From: Pseudomonas sp. PDNC002
GTDB lineage: Bacteria; Pseudomonadota; Gammaproteobacteria; Pseudomonadales; Pseudomonadaceae
Direction: 5' to 3'
DNA length: 64,000 nt
NCBI RefSeq assembly: GCF_016919445.1
Contig: NZ_CP070356.1
Coordinates: forward strand, 4,715,502-4,779,501
A program made the position numbers and the translations under genes. Below the pieces are notes generated by a model that made no database searches, was not told the DNA's origin, and saw nothing but the letters and a program-made list of their open reading frames with translations. Positions 10,573 through 19,805 of this stretch are shown piece by piece. Position 1 is the first letter of the stretch; each line of letters begins with the position of its first letter.

Positions 10573-13455
10573 TCAATAGCCGCGCAGGTCATCCACCGGC
10601 ATCGCCAGCGGTCCGCCGGTGATCCGCGTCAGCGTGCGCGTGATGATGTCCACGGCGTTGTCGAAGCAGCCATGGGCCGCGGCGATATCCACCCTGGGCG
10701 ACAGGCAGGTGGCGACCTTGGCTCCCTCGAGCAACTGGATCTGCTTGCCCTGGACGAGCCCCGCCGCGGCCAGTGCCTGGCGCCACTTGCTCAGCGCCTC
10801 GCCAGTGGCGGACGAGCCGTCCCAGCCCCGGTAGTTGGGGTCGAGCACGTTGGCCAGGCCGAGGATCGGCGTCCGCAGGTCGCCCTCCAGTGCGTTGGAC
10901 ACCAGGTACAGCAGCGACTTGCGATAGATCGCCGCGGTGTTGTCGTCGCGCTCGGCACGGTCGGAAAGGATATCCAGGTACAGCCGCTTCATCAGTTGGT
11001 CGTGGGGCGCGTAATGGCGGTTGGCGAACTGCACGGTGCAGGCCGGTGCATAGAGGTGGATCGACGATACGTTGTCCGCCACGCCGCGCGCCGCCATCAC
11101 ATCGATCAGCCAGCCGAGGAAGATCGACCCGGCGGAATGGCCGACCAGGTGGATTTCCAGTTGCTGGCCCCAGGTCCGCACCAGGTTCTGCAGCGCCGTC
11201 ACCAGCAGGTCGCCGCCGCGTGTGGGCAGCGTGGAAAACTCGGCGTTCTCCTTCATCTCGCTCCAGATCGGCCGCGCCAGGGGGCGCCCGACGCTGGCTT
11301 CGAGCAGGGCGTCGGAGGCGTCGGTCAAGGCCTCCCGCACGCCACCGGCGCGCGCCGGCTCGCTGCGGAAGCGGTCGGCGATGATGTCGCCAATGGATTC
11401 CAGCACACCTGTCTTCCACACCACGAACAGTGGGTAGCAGCCGTTGCCGATGAAATAGCGGCCCATGGCGCGGGCGCGGGTGATGGCGGCCTCCTCGCTG
11501 TTCAGACCGCCGTGGACGATGATCACCACGCGCTTGGTGTTGCCGGGCTGGCTGCGCAGCCACTGGTCCGGCAGCGTGCAGGCCTGGAACAGCAGCGTGC
11601 GGCTCAGCTCGTCCTGGGTCAGGTAGCGGCTGACCCGGCCGTCGTTGCCCATCACGATGCTGTGCTCGTAGGCGGTCGCCTCGTTCCACCAGACGGCCTT
11701 GTTCGCCCCCGAGCGCGCGGTGGTCTGCTGGCTGCCGGCCGCCAGTTGGCCGAGCACCACGCCCGGCACACCCAGCGCCGCGACCCAGGCGTCCATGGCG
11801 TTGGCCAGCCAGTCGGCGTAACTGAGGATGGCGAAGCCGCCGCTACCCCACTCCCAGCCCCAGGAGTTCTGCACGATGAAACCTTCGGTGTTGAAACCCA
11901 CCAGGGCGAAGGCGTGCCCGCCTGCCTGGGAAGGACGGCCATCGAACGGAATCTTCTGCAACGTGCCATGGGTGATGGGCGGCGGCGCCTTGCGTCCCTT
12001 CTTCAGCGGCTGGCCGATGTCGGGGCTGCCCGGCAGCTGGTTCCAGCCGTCATGGGTAAAGGCCGAGACGTAGATCGCGCCGACCTCCTGGATCGCCGCC
12101 TGGAGGTCGGTGATGGACTTCACCTCGATGCGGTAATAGACGCCCAGGGTGGTCTGGGTGGCGCGGGTGGCATAGCCGAAGCTCGGTTGGGTGATGCCTT
12201 GGGCGGTATAGGGCCAGTCATCCTCCAGGCACACACCATGGTGGAACCATCCCTTGAGCGCGCCGCGACAACTCGAGCCGTCGTAATCCTCGCCGGAGTA
12301 TTCGTCATAGCGCCGGGCGAAGTCGTAGAGCATGCGCGGGCTGACCGACTGGAAATCGCTGTCCGGATTGCCCGACTTGCGCCAGCGCAGGTAGTTGATC
12401 ACGCAGGCCAGGCCGAAGCCGGTGCAGGCGCCCTCCTGGCCCTGATCGAGGATCAGCCCGGCGCGGCTGTACTCCGCCAGGTAGAGCGCAACGTCGGCGT
12501 TGCTCGGAAAGATGTCGGGCAGGCTGGCCGGCGGCGGCAGGTAGGCGCGATCACGCAGGTCGACCGGGTCCTTGCTGGCGTTGAGGCGCGGCGCCCCGGC
12601 AGCCTTGGCGGCTACCTTGCCGCGCGTCTTGCCGGCCAGCGGCGGAAGAATCCGCCCGGCGATCTCGAACACGCTGTAGAAGCGGTCCAGGCCGTGGCTA
12701 CCGCCGTTCACCAACTTGCGCGCAGCGAGGAAGTCCTTCGGCTTGCCAACCAACCCCGTCGGCAGCGCCGCTCGCATCTTCGTCGCGCAGTTGGCCAGGA
12801 ATAACGCCAGCAGCGCCGCGGCGACTTCCGGGGCGTTGGCCAGATCGGGCATCGCGACGATGTCGACGCCGATCTGCTTCGCGTACTTTTCGTAGTTGTC
12901 CCGTCCGGTCAGTTGCACGAAGCCGCGCCCGCGAAAGCGCGCGCCGTCGCCGGGCTGGACGTTGCCCAGGTCCTTGCGCCCATCATAGGCGCCGAAGGCC
13001 GACTGGCCCGGACGGGTATTGAACTGCGAGGGAAACTCGGAGATCGGCACGAAGCCTTCGGTCTCCGCGCGAATGGTGCCCAGCGCCGCCAGCAGCAGTG
13101 GCCGGTCGGTCAACCCGGCCGCTTCCAGTGCCGCGCTGACATAGGGCAGGTAGCGGCGCACATTGGAACGCTTGGTCGCCGGGAACAGCTCCTGGGTCTG
13201 TGGCAGATCGATGGCGATGCCCTTGAGCGGCAGCAACCCCAGCAGGTTGAGGCAGTAGGCGCCGACCACGCCATCGGCGATGACACCCACGCCCGATTGC
13301 CAGTGGCGCACCGCCGCCTCGGTCTGTGCGTCGAACTCGGTACCGCCGCCCAGGCCCGGAAACTGCTCCGCATCGTCGCCCAGCACCTCGGCGAGCCTGC
13401 TGCGCAACGTGCCGACCGCCTTGCCCTTGTGTCCCTGTACCAACAGTGTGTCCAT
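10573..13455 (-). CDS. Four-domain hydrolase: PG-binding + GH19-like + C1 peptidase + alpha/beta hydrolase
   Basis: This 960-residue protein joins four recognisable parts. Residues about 5-75 look like a peptidoglycan-binding domain ([16 protein letters not shown] ... [13 protein letters not shown]). About 100-275 resembles GH19 chitinase/lysozyme enzymes ([13 protein letters not shown], then [19 protein letters not shown]). About 300-565 is a papain-like C1 peptidase with Gln338, Cys344 ([11 protein letters not shown]), His514 ([10 protein letters not shown]) and Asn530 (QNSWGWEWG). About 640-960 is an alpha/beta hydrolase with VIIVHGG, nucleophile Ser774 in GHSAGS and a plausible His928. 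All catalytic residues I can identify are present. There is no signal peptide or membrane segment. The start at 13455 has GGAG eight bases upstream; a longer start at 13503 adds 16 residues unlike the family. Its biological role is unknown; cell-wall or antibacterial activity is inference. Confidence 0.85.
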   Translation of the reverse strand: MDTLLVQGHKGKAVGTLRSRLAEVLGDDAEQFPGLGGGTEFDAQTEAAVRHWQSGVGVIADGVVGAYCLNLLGLLPLKGIAIDLPQTQELFPATKRSNVRRYLPYVSAALEAAGLTDRPLLLAALGTIRAETEGFVPISEFPSQFNTRPGQSAFGAYDGRKDLGNVQPGDGARFRGRGFVQLTGRDNYEKYAKQIGVDIVAMPDLANAPEVAAALLALFLANCATKMRAALPTGLVGKPKDFLAARKLVNGGSHGLDRFYSVFEIAGRILPPLAGKTRGKVAAKAAGAPRLNASKDPVDLRDRAYLPPPASLPDIFPSNADVALYLAEYSRAGLILDQGQEGACTGFGLACVINYLRWRKSGNPDSDFQSVSPRMLYDFARRYDEYSGEDYDGSSCRGALKGWFHHGVCLEDDWPYTAQGITQPSFGYATRATQTTLGVYYRIEVKSITDLQAAIQEVGAIYVSAFTHDGWNQLPGSPDIGQPLKKGRKAPPPITHGTLQKIPFDGRPSQAGGHAFALVGFNTEGFIVQNSWGWEWGSGGFAILSYADWLANAMDAWVAALGVPGVVLGQLAAGSQQTTARSGANKAVWWNEATAYEHSIVMGNDGRVSRYLTQDELSRTLLFQACTLPDQWLRSQPGNTKRVVIIVHGGLNSEEAAITRARAMGRYFIGNGCYPLFVVWKTGVLESIGDIIADRFRSEPARAGGVREALTDASDALLEASVGRPLARPIWSEMKENAEFSTLPTRGGDLLVTALQNLVRTWGQQLEIHLVGHSAGSIFLGWLIDVMAARGVADNVSSIHLYAPACTVQFANRHYAPHDQLMKRLYLDILSDRAERDDNTAAIYRKSLLYLVSNALEGDLRTPILGLANVLDPNYRGWDGSSATGEALSKWRQALAAAGLVQGKQIQLLEGAKVATCLSPRVDIAAAHGCFDNAVDIITRTLTRITGGPLAMPVDDLRGY

Positions 13456-13693
13456 GGCCTTGTCTCCGCTTGTCCGCTGATGGATTCCAATGCAACACGG
13501 CACGTGCCCATAGAAATTCCACCGACCGACAACCGCGAATCACGGCCACACCGTTCCACGAGAGCAGCATGCTGCGGGGCCCGGGCCCCGCTCTACGGAT
13601 GGACGCGCCTCCTTGCTGCCTGGCAACGCCCACCCCGCCTTGAACTATAGGCCCGCGCCAGCCAGCCGCCAGCGCCACTGGGTTCTCGGTATT
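13456..13693. other. Intergenic gap with an 18-nt perfect palindrome
   Basis: The gap upstream of the four-domain gene holds a perfect 18-nt palindrome, GCGGGGCCCGGGCCCCGC, at 13574-13591, directly next to AGCATGCT (13567-13574). No T-run follows on either side, so it is not an ordinary terminator. It could be a regulatory or DNA-structure element. I see no gene in the gap. Confidence 0.5.
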
Positions 13694-14194
13694 TCAGTTA
13701 CCGGCATGAGCGCGTTCGATGGCGGCCATGTCGAGTTTCTTCATGCCCATCACCGCCTGCAGCGTGCGGCTGGCCTTCGCCTTGTCCGGGTCGGCCACCA
13801 TGTCGCCGACGTGGCGCGGGCAGATCTGCCAGGACACGCCATAGCGGTCCTTCAGCCAGCCGCAGATCTGCGCCTCCACCGGACCGCCGGCGCCGAGTTT
13901 TTCCCAGAAGTGGTCGATCTCCTTCTGGCTGTCGCACATCACCTGCAGCGAGAGCGCCTCGGTGAAGTTGAACGCCGGCCCGCCGTTGAGGGCGACGAAG
14001 GTCTGGCCATCCAGCACGAACTCCACCGTCAGCACCGAGCCGGGCACGCCGCCGTGGCGGTCCTTCTCGGCCTCGGGGTAATAGGCGGTCTGGACGATCC
14101 GCGAATTGGGGAAGATGCCGGTGTAGAACTCGGCCGCTTCCTGGGCCTTGCCGTCGAACCAGAGGCAGGGCGTGATGCGTTGCAGGCTGGACAT
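13694..14194 (-). CDS. PhnB-like VOC protein (3-demethylubiquinone methyltransferase-like domain)
   Basis: A 166-residue protein of the PhnB / 3-dmu-9_3-mt VOC subfamily. Typical features are ITPCLWFDGKAQEAAEFY at the start, FVALNGGPAFNFTEALSLQV in the middle, and CGWLKDRYGVSWQICP, followed by a C-terminal tail ending AVMGMKKLDMAAIERA. The subfamily name reflects old annotation; enzymatic activity is mostly unproven. AGGAG sits seven bases before the ATG. It is transcribed toward the four-domain gene but lies 238 bp away. Confidence 0.9.
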   Translation of the reverse strand: MSSLQRITPCLWFDGKAQEAAEFYTGIFPNSRIVQTAYYPEAEKDRHGGVPGSVLTVEFVLDGQTFVALNGGPAFNFTEALSLQVMCDSQKEIDHFWEKLGAGGPVEAQICGWLKDRYGVSWQICPRHVGDMVADPDKAKASRTLQAVMGMKKLDMAAIERAHAGN

Positions 14195-14412
14195 GTCGAA
14201 TCTCCTGATTCACGCGCGGTCGGCATGACCGGCATGCAGCTTGGTCGCCTGGGCGGCAACGGAATCGACAAGTCTAGGCGGACTTTCCGGCTTTACCGGA
14301 CAGCCGGTCGAGCGGCATCGGCGGTCGTTCGGCATCAAGCGTCGCGGGCGTGGCTCCCTAGACTCGAACTTAGCCCGGCCACACCGGCACGGGATATCTC
14401 ACCGGAGCCGCC

Positions 14413-15168
14413 ATGCCCAAACTCGCCACCGTCGCTTCGCCCATGGGCCTGGAACGCCAGGGCCGCATCGACCTCGCCTGCGCCTTCCGCTGGGCCGCAC
14501 GCCTGAACCTGCACGAAGCCATCGCCAACCACTTCAGCCTGGCGCTTTCGGACGATGGCCGGGACTTCCTGATCAACCCCTACGGCCGGCACTTCTCGCA
14601 GATACGCGCCAGCGACCTGCTGCGCCTGCACGCGGACGACCCCGAGGCGCTGAACCGCCCGGACGCGCCGGACATCACCGCCTGGGCGCTGCATGGCGCG
14701 CTGCATCGCAACCATCCGCAGGCGCGCTGCATCCTCCATGTGCATTCGAAGTACGCAACCGCCCTCGCCTGCCTGGCCGATTCGCGCCTGCCGCCCATCG
14801 AGCAGAACAGCATGCGCTTCTTCGAGCGCGTGGCCATCGACGAAGGCTTCGACGGCATGGGCCTGGGCGATGAAGCCGAGCGCGTCAGCCGCCTGCTGGG
14901 TGACAAGCCGATCCTGCTGATGGGCAACCATGGCGTGCTGGTCGCGGCACCCAGCGTGGCCCAGGCGTTCGATGACCTGTACTACTTCGAGCGGGCCTGC
15001 GAGGTCTACCTCACCGCCCTGGCCAGCGGTCGCCCGCTGCGCATCGCCAGCGACGAGGTGGCGCGCAAGACCATGCGGCAATGGCTGGAGTATCCGGGAT
15101 TCGCCGAGCGGCATTTCGCGGCGCTGCGGGAGATGTTGATGGAGAGCGAGCCGGCGTTCGCCGATTGA
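14413..15168 (+). CDS. Class II aldolase/adducin-family protein
   Basis: A 251-residue class II aldolase domain. The zinc-ligand motif is visible as HVHSKY (about residues 112-117), with a third His in GNHGVLVAAP (about 178). The N-terminal LHEAIANHFSLAL segment is typical of the family. Members cleave or epimerise sugar phosphates or act in other C-C chemistry; this branch (no clear sugar-kinase neighbour) has no known substrate that I can name. GGAG lies eight bases before the ATG. It is a single gene, divergent from the PhnB-like gene. Confidence 0.87.
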   Translation: MPKLATVASPMGLERQGRIDLACAFRWAARLNLHEAIANHFSLALSDDGRDFLINPYGRHFSQIRASDLLRLHADDPEALNRPDAPDITAWALHGALHRNHPQARCILHVHSKYATALACLADSRLPPIEQNSMRFFERVAIDEGFDGMGLGDEAERVSRLLGDKPILLMGNHGVLVAAPSVAQAFDDLYYFERACEVYLTALASGRPLRIASDEVARKTMRQWLEYPGFAERHFAALREMLMESEPAFAD

Positions 15169-15218
15169 AGTACGACCGAGCCCCGAGGCTCCGTCGGGAT
15201 ATTCCTGTGCGCCTCGAC

Positions 15219-15297
15219 CCTCTCCCCCCGCCCTGGCTACGCCCCCCGCTCCGAAGGGAGAGGGAGCTGTCCATGCCGGCTGACACAACTCTTTCAA
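15219..15297. repeat. CCCTCTCC-type hairpin repeat
   Basis: CCCTCTCC ... GGGAGAGGGAGCTGTCC belongs to the same palindromic family as the repeats at 20002, 24929 and the 72-bp array at 59827. It starts the long gene-free stretch after the aldolase gene. Confidence 0.6.
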
Positions 15298-15940
15298 CCT
15301 GCACCGAACGATCCCCTCTCCCCCTGGGAGAGGGTCAGGGTGAGGGCTAGGCCAAGCGCAGAGGCATCTCGCAGGAGCGGACTCCGTCCGCGATGGTATC
15401 CGGCGCGAAGTGGAACCGATCGCGGACGGAGTCCGCTCCTACGGAAGAACAGGCTTTCTCGACGGTTACGCCCAATGGCATGACATGGAGCGCCATCGCA
15501 GGCCACACAGCAGCGCATCCCTGTAGGAGCGAACCGCCGGTTGCACCGAGTTGCCGGTGAGTGGTTCGCGAGCAAGAACCAGGCGTCCCCCTCGCTCCTA
15601 CAAAAAGCCATCCGCGCAGGCCTGCACCGAACGATCCCCTCTCCCCCTGGGAGAGGGTCAGGGTGAGGGCCAGGCCAAGCGCAGAGGCACCTCGTAGGAG
15701 CGGACTCCGTCCGCGATAGTATCCGGCGCGAAGTGGAACCGATCACGGACGGAGTCCGCTCCTACGGAAGAACAGGCTTTCTCGACGGTTACGCCCAATG
15801 GCATGACATGGAGCGCCATCGCAGGCCACACAGCAGCGTATCCCTGTAGGAGCGAACCGCCGGTTGCACCGAGTTGCCGGTGAGTGGTTCGCGAGCAAGA
15901 ACCAGGCGTCCCCCTCGCTCCTACAAAAAGCCATCCGCGT
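15298..15940. repeat. 323-bp unit duplicated in tandem
   Basis: Two direct copies, 15298-15620 and 15621-15940, differ at only a handful of positions (for example GATGGTATCC/GATAGTATCC, GCATCTCG/GCACCTCG). Each unit holds a CCCTCTCC hairpin, an inverted pair of GTAGGAGCGGACTCCGTCCG arms, and a TGTAGGAGCGAACCGCC element. Open frames across the copies have no gene-like features. The near-identity points to a recent tandem duplication of a composite repetitive element. Confidence 0.92.
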
Positions 15941-15944
15941 AGCG

Positions 15945-16967
15945 CTAGCTATCACGCCCCAGCGGCTGGCGCATCACCGGCGCCGTATAGGTCTGGGTGC
16001 GGTCCGAGCTGGGCGGGCAACCGAAATGCGCGCGGTAGGCGCGAGAGAAATGCTCCAGCGAACCAAAACCGGAACTGGCCGCCACCTGCGCCACGCTCAG
16101 GCGCGTCTGCTGCAACAGGCTGTGCGCACGGCCCAGGCGCAGGACGATGTAGTACTTGAGCGGCGACAACCCGGTGTGCTGTTTGAACTGCCGCTCCAGC
16201 TGGCGCCGCGACAGGCCGACGCGCTCGGCGATGGCGTCGCATTCCAGCGGTTCCTCCAGCGCCTGCTCCATCAGCGCGATGGCGCGGCGCACCTTGCCGC
16301 CGTGGGCGTGGGCGTCGCTCTGCCGCCCCTGCAACTGGTGCGCACCGGGCTCGCGGGTGTCGCCCAGCAACAGGTGCATGGCGATCTCCCGCGGCAGGTC
16401 GGCGTCCACCCGCTGGGCGATCCAGCCCAGCATCAGGTCGAGAATGGCGCTGGCTCCTGCGCAGGTCAGGCGCTGGCGGTCGAGGGTGTAGAGCTGCGCG
16501 CGGGCCTGGACCTTCGGGTAGCTCTCCTGGAAGCCCTGCAGGTTGTCCCAGTGCACCGCCGCGGGAAAGCCATCCAGCACTCCCGCCGCGGCCAGCAGCT
16601 CGGTACCGGTCTCGATGCCCGCCAGCGTCGTGCCGAACGCCGCCTGCCGGCGCAGCCAGCTTTTCAGCGGACGATTGCGCGCGTGCTTGTGCACGTCGAA
16701 GCTGGCGATGACGAAACAGGCATCCCAGCCCCGCTCCGGGTCGATGGCCTCGTGCACCGTGCTGGTCAGGCCGTTGCTAGCGGTCACCGGCTCACCATCC
16801 AGCGACAGCAGTTTCCACTCGAACAGCGCCTCGCCGCCCAGCCAGTTGGCGATGGCCAGCGGCTCGACCACCGCCGCCAGCCCCAGGCCGGGGAACGACG
16901 GCAACAGCAGCAGGCCCACGCGCAAAGGCTCGCGGCGAAATCGGGAAGGCGGTGCGACACTGGCCAT
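15945..16967 (-). CDS. GlxA-family AraC-type transcription regulator
   Basis: A 340-residue regulator with an N-terminal DJ-1/PfpI (class I amidotransferase-like) domain (about 15-200) and a C-terminal AraC double helix-turn-helix (about 225-325: IAERVGLSRRQLERQFKQH and VAQVAASSGFGSLEHFSRAYRAHFG). This architecture includes GbdR, CdhR, SouR and ArgR, which sense betaine, carnitine, sarcosine and arginine. It lies 9 bp after the GMC gene and is probably the last gene of the Rieske-GMC operon and its regulator. AGGAG precedes the ATG. The inducer is unknown; a quaternary amine or amino acid is a reasonable guess. Confidence 0.9.
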   Translation of the reverse strand: MASVAPPSRFRREPLRVGLLLLPSFPGLGLAAVVEPLAIANWLGGEALFEWKLLSLDGEPVTASNGLTSTVHEAIDPERGWDACFVIASFDVHKHARNRPLKSWLRRQAAFGTTLAGIETGTELLAAAGVLDGFPAAVHWDNLQGFQESYPKVQARAQLYTLDRQRLTCAGASAILDLMLGWIAQRVDADLPREIAMHLLLGDTREPGAHQLQGRQSDAHAHGGKVRRAIALMEQALEEPLECDAIAERVGLSRRQLERQFKQHTGLSPLKYYIVLRLGRAHSLLQQTRLSVAQVAASSGFGSLEHFSRAYRAHFGCPPSSDRTQTYTAPVMRQPLGRDS

Positions 16968-16976
16968 CGACTCTCC

Positions 16977-18629
16977 TTAGCGCTGTTGGTGCTGCCACTG
17001 CGGGTGCAGCCACACCGGGACGTTGGCCGCCGGCAGTGGCGGCAGCCCCCGGATCATATCGCTGGCCTTCTCAGCAATCATCACCGTCGGCGCATTGGTG
17101 TTGCCGCTGACAATGCTCGGCATGATCGATGCGTCGACCACTCGCAACCCACGCAGGCCATGCACGCGCAACTGCGGATCGACCACCGCCTCGGGATCGT
17201 TGGCCAGCCCCATCTTGCACGTACCGCTGGCATGGTAGCCGGTCTCGGTAACGCGCCGCGCCCAGGCGTCCAGCTCGGCGTCGCTGTGGGCCAGCGGGCC
17301 GGGCGTCAGCTCTTCGCCCGCCAGCCCGCGCATCGACGGCTGGCGCATCAGCTCGCGCACCAGGCGTGCGCCGGCGCGCATGTCGGCACGGTCCTGCTCG
17401 GTCTGCAGGTAGTTGAAGAGGATGCGCGGTGCCTGCCGGGGCTCGGCGCTGCGCAGGGTGACGCTGCCCAGGCTGGTGGGCCGCATCAGGTCAATGTGTA
17501 CTTGGAAAGCGTGGTCCGGCACCGGCGCCACGCTGCCCGGCTGTACCGCCAGCGGCATGAAGGTGAGTTGCAGATCAGGGTGTTCGACGCCCGCACGGGA
17601 GCGGATGAAGGCGCCGGCCTCGAAATGGTTGCTCGCCGCCAGCCCGTCGTGGGTGGCGAACCAGCGTGCGCCGATCCACCATTTGCCCGGCGCGCGGGTC
17701 CAGGGGTAGATCGATACCGGTGCCTTGCAGATGAATTGCACGACGCTGTCGGGGTGATCGTTCAGGCGTCGACCCACGCCCGGAAGGTCATGCTTCACCG
17801 CGATGCCCAGCTGGTGCAGTTCGTCCGCCGGGCCGATGCCCGAGAGCAATAGCAGATGCGGCGAATTGATCGCCCCCGCCGTCAGCAATACTTCGCGGCT
17901 TGCAGGGGCGGTCAGTGCCTGGCCGTTCTGCGCGTACTCCACGCCCACCGCACGATCACCCTCGAACAGAATGCGCAACGCCAGCGCGCCCGTGGCGACG
18001 GTGACGTTGCCGCGCCCCAGCGCCTCTCCCAGGTAGCCGCGCGACGTGCTCCAGCGCTTGCCCTGCCGCGTAGTGCGATCAACCCGTCCGAAGCCCTCCT
18101 GGCGATGGCCGTTGAGATCGCTGCTGCGCCCGTAGCCCGCCTCCTCGCCCGCCGCGACGAATGCCGCGCAGAGCGGCTTGTCGATATCGCCGGGGGTGAC
18201 GTGCAGATGCCCCGCCGCCCCATGGTAATCGTCGGCACCGCTGGCATGGTTCTCCGAGCGAATGAAGTACGGCAGCACGCGCTGGTAATCCCAGCCTTCG
18301 CAGCCCTGCGCCGCCCAGCCGTCGTAGTCGCGGGCGTGGCCACGGATGTAGACCATGCCGTTGATCGAAGACGAACCTCCAAGCGTGCGTCCGCGCGGCG
18401 TGGCGATCCGCCGGCCATCGAGATAGGGTTCAGGCTCGCTACAGTAGCTCCAGTTGTAACGCGTGCCGCCAGCCACGATGCCCACTGCCGAGGGCATGTC
18501 GATGGTCCAGCTCTTGTCCGCCGGGCCCGCTTCCAGCAACAGGATGCGCACGGCCGGATCGGCGCCCAGGCGGTTGGCCAGCACGCAGCCGGCCGAGCCC
18601 GCGCCGACGATGACGTAGTCGTAGTCCAT
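16977..18629 (-). CDS. GMC-family FAD oxidoreductase (choline dehydrogenase-like)
   Basis: A 550-residue glucose-methanol-choline oxidoreductase that oxidises an alcohol to an aldehyde using FAD. The dinucleotide-binding motif is VGAGSAGCVLANRL near the N-terminus. The second GMC signature is GAINSPHLLLLSGIGP, and the active-site His lies in GYHASGTCKMG near the C-terminus. I start at the ATG at 18629, which has GAGG eight bases upstream, rather than at the TTG two codons earlier. It sits nine bases after the Rieske gene. The protein resembles BetA, but the neighbourhood lacks betB, so choline is not assured as substrate. Confidence 0.9.
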   Translation of the reverse strand: MDYDYVIVGAGSAGCVLANRLGADPAVRILLLEAGPADKSWTIDMPSAVGIVAGGTRYNWSYCSEPEPYLDGRRIATPRGRTLGGSSSINGMVYIRGHARDYDGWAAQGCEGWDYQRVLPYFIRSENHASGADDYHGAAGHLHVTPGDIDKPLCAAFVAAGEEAGYGRSSDLNGHRQEGFGRVDRTTRQGKRWSTSRGYLGEALGRGNVTVATGALALRILFEGDRAVGVEYAQNGQALTAPASREVLLTAGAINSPHLLLLSGIGPADELHQLGIAVKHDLPGVGRRLNDHPDSVVQFICKAPVSIYPWTRAPGKWWIGARWFATHDGLAASNHFEAGAFIRSRAGVEHPDLQLTFMPLAVQPGSVAPVPDHAFQVHIDLMRPTSLGSVTLRSAEPRQAPRILFNYLQTEQDRADMRAGARLVRELMRQPSMRGLAGEELTPGPLAHSDAELDAWARRVTETGYHASGTCKMGLANDPEAVVDPQLRVHGLRGLRVVDASIMPSIVSGNTNAPTVMIAEKASDMIRGLPPLPAANVPVWLHPQWQHQQR

Positions 18630-18638
18630 GGCCAATCC

Positions 18639-19805
18639 TCAGAGCTGCGCGCCGTGGATACCCTGGAACACCAGGCGGTGGAAGTGGTGCACCAGGTGCT
18701 CGCTCTCGTTGCTGCGCTCGGCGTCGATCATGTAGCGCCCCTGGTCGTAGCCCATGGAGTGCAGGCCCTTCTGCACGCTGATGTTCAGGGCGATGTCCTC
18801 GGGCCCCAGCTCTTCGTTCATCCAGCGCATGCAGGCCTTGCTTACCTCGGCAGTCTGCTCATTGGCCGAGTAGTAGCCGAAGCGCAGCAGTGAACGCTCG
18901 GCGTCCAGCGGAATCATGATGAAGGTGCCGAGAAACTCGGAGAACGGGAAGGTGTAGAAGGTGTTGTTCGGCCACATGCCGATGTTGAAGAAGCACTCGT
19001 CGGGGTTCAGGTCGCTGCGCAGTCTCACCCCGTAAGCCTCGCCCGCTTCGAGGTTGGCCGGGGCGATGTAGGTCCACCAGTTGTCGCGCTTGGTCAGGCG
19101 GTAGCCCTTGAAGTCGATCAGCTTGGCCAGGTCGATATGGCACGGCCCGGAGAGCTTGAAGTGATAGCCCTCGATGGAGTTATCCATGATCACCTTCCAG
19201 TTGGCCGGGACGATCACGTCCGCCTCCTCGATCAGGCGCATGTCGGCCAGATTCGGGAACACGCGATGCATCTCCTCGTCGGCGCCGGGGAACAGTTCGG
19301 CCAGTGACGGCGCGTTCGGATCGAGGTTGAAGTAGAGGAAGCCGCCCAGCTCTTCCAGGCGTACCTGCGGGATGGCGAATTCCGCCTTGTCGAAGTCCTT
19401 GATCCGCTCGCAACGCGGCGCACTGCGCAGCGCGCCATCCATCTCGTAGCACCAGGAGTGGTAGGCGCAGCGCACGATGCCACCGGTGTTGCCGCGACGT
19501 TCCTCCAGCAGGCGGTTGCCGCGGTGCTGGCAGACGTTGTGGAAGGCGCGGATGTCTCCGGCGCGACTGCGGGCGATGACGATGCTCTGGTCGAACAGAT
19601 CGCAGACCACGTACTGACCGACTTCGGCGAATTCGCTCAGGTGTCCGGCGACATGCCAGGAGCGCAGGAAGATGTTGTCGCGCTCGGCCTTGAACAGCGC
19701 CTCGTCGAAGAAATAGCGCGACGGCAGGGTGAAGGCCTGCTCCGGGTCCTGGCGGTCCCAGCCGTCGATGGAAGTACGCAGTTTCAGGCTCTCGATGGAC
19801 GACAT
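18639..19805 (-). CDS. Rieske non-heme iron oxygenase, alpha-subunit type
   Basis: A 388-residue ring-hydroxylating-type oxygenase. The Rieske 2Fe-2S ligands are Cys92-His94 (VCQHRGNRLL) and Cys113-His116 (RCAYHSWCYEMDG). The catalytic domain has DNSIEGYHFKLSGPCHIDL, with bridging Asp208 and His215/His223 as candidate iron ligands. They are eight residues apart, whereas most family members use five (H-x4-H). An EDIALNISVQKGL segment near the C-terminus supplies the usual acidic ligand. Relatives demethylate glycine betaine, carnitine or stachydrine. No reductase subunit gene is adjacent. GGAGAG precedes the ATG; it is the first gene of a three-gene run with the GMC enzyme and the regulator. 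Confidence 0.9.
   Translation of the reverse strand: MSSIESLKLRTSIDGWDRQDPEQAFTLPSRYFFDEALFKAERDNIFLRSWHVAGHLSEFAEVGQYVVCDLFDQSIVIARSRAGDIRAFHNVCQHRGNRLLEERRGNTGGIVRCAYHSWCYEMDGALRSAPRCERIKDFDKAEFAIPQVRLEELGGFLYFNLDPNAPSLAELFPGADEEMHRVFPNLADMRLIEEADVIVPANWKVIMDNSIEGYHFKLSGPCHIDLAKLIDFKGYRLTKRDNWWTYIAPANLEAGEAYGVRLRSDLNPDECFFNIGMWPNNTFYTFPFSEFLGTFIMIPLDAERSLLRFGYYSANEQTAEVSKACMRWMNEELGPEDIALNISVQKGLHSMGYDQGRYMIDAERSNESEHLVHHFHRLVFQGIHGAQL

Noticed and set aside
10006..12804. 932-codon plus-strand frame opposite the four-domain gene
   Set aside because: Its product is a His/Arg/Gln-rich shadow, while the minus strand shows four known domain signatures with intact catalytic residues.
15294..15955. 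Two near-identical ORFs (about 150 and 70 codons) in the 323-bp duplication
   Set aside because: They run through palindromic repeats, start without a ribosome-binding site and exist only because the unit is duplicated.
16977..18629. Naming the GMC gene betA
   Set aside because: No betB, betI or choline transporter genes are next to it, and the family covers many alcohol substrates.
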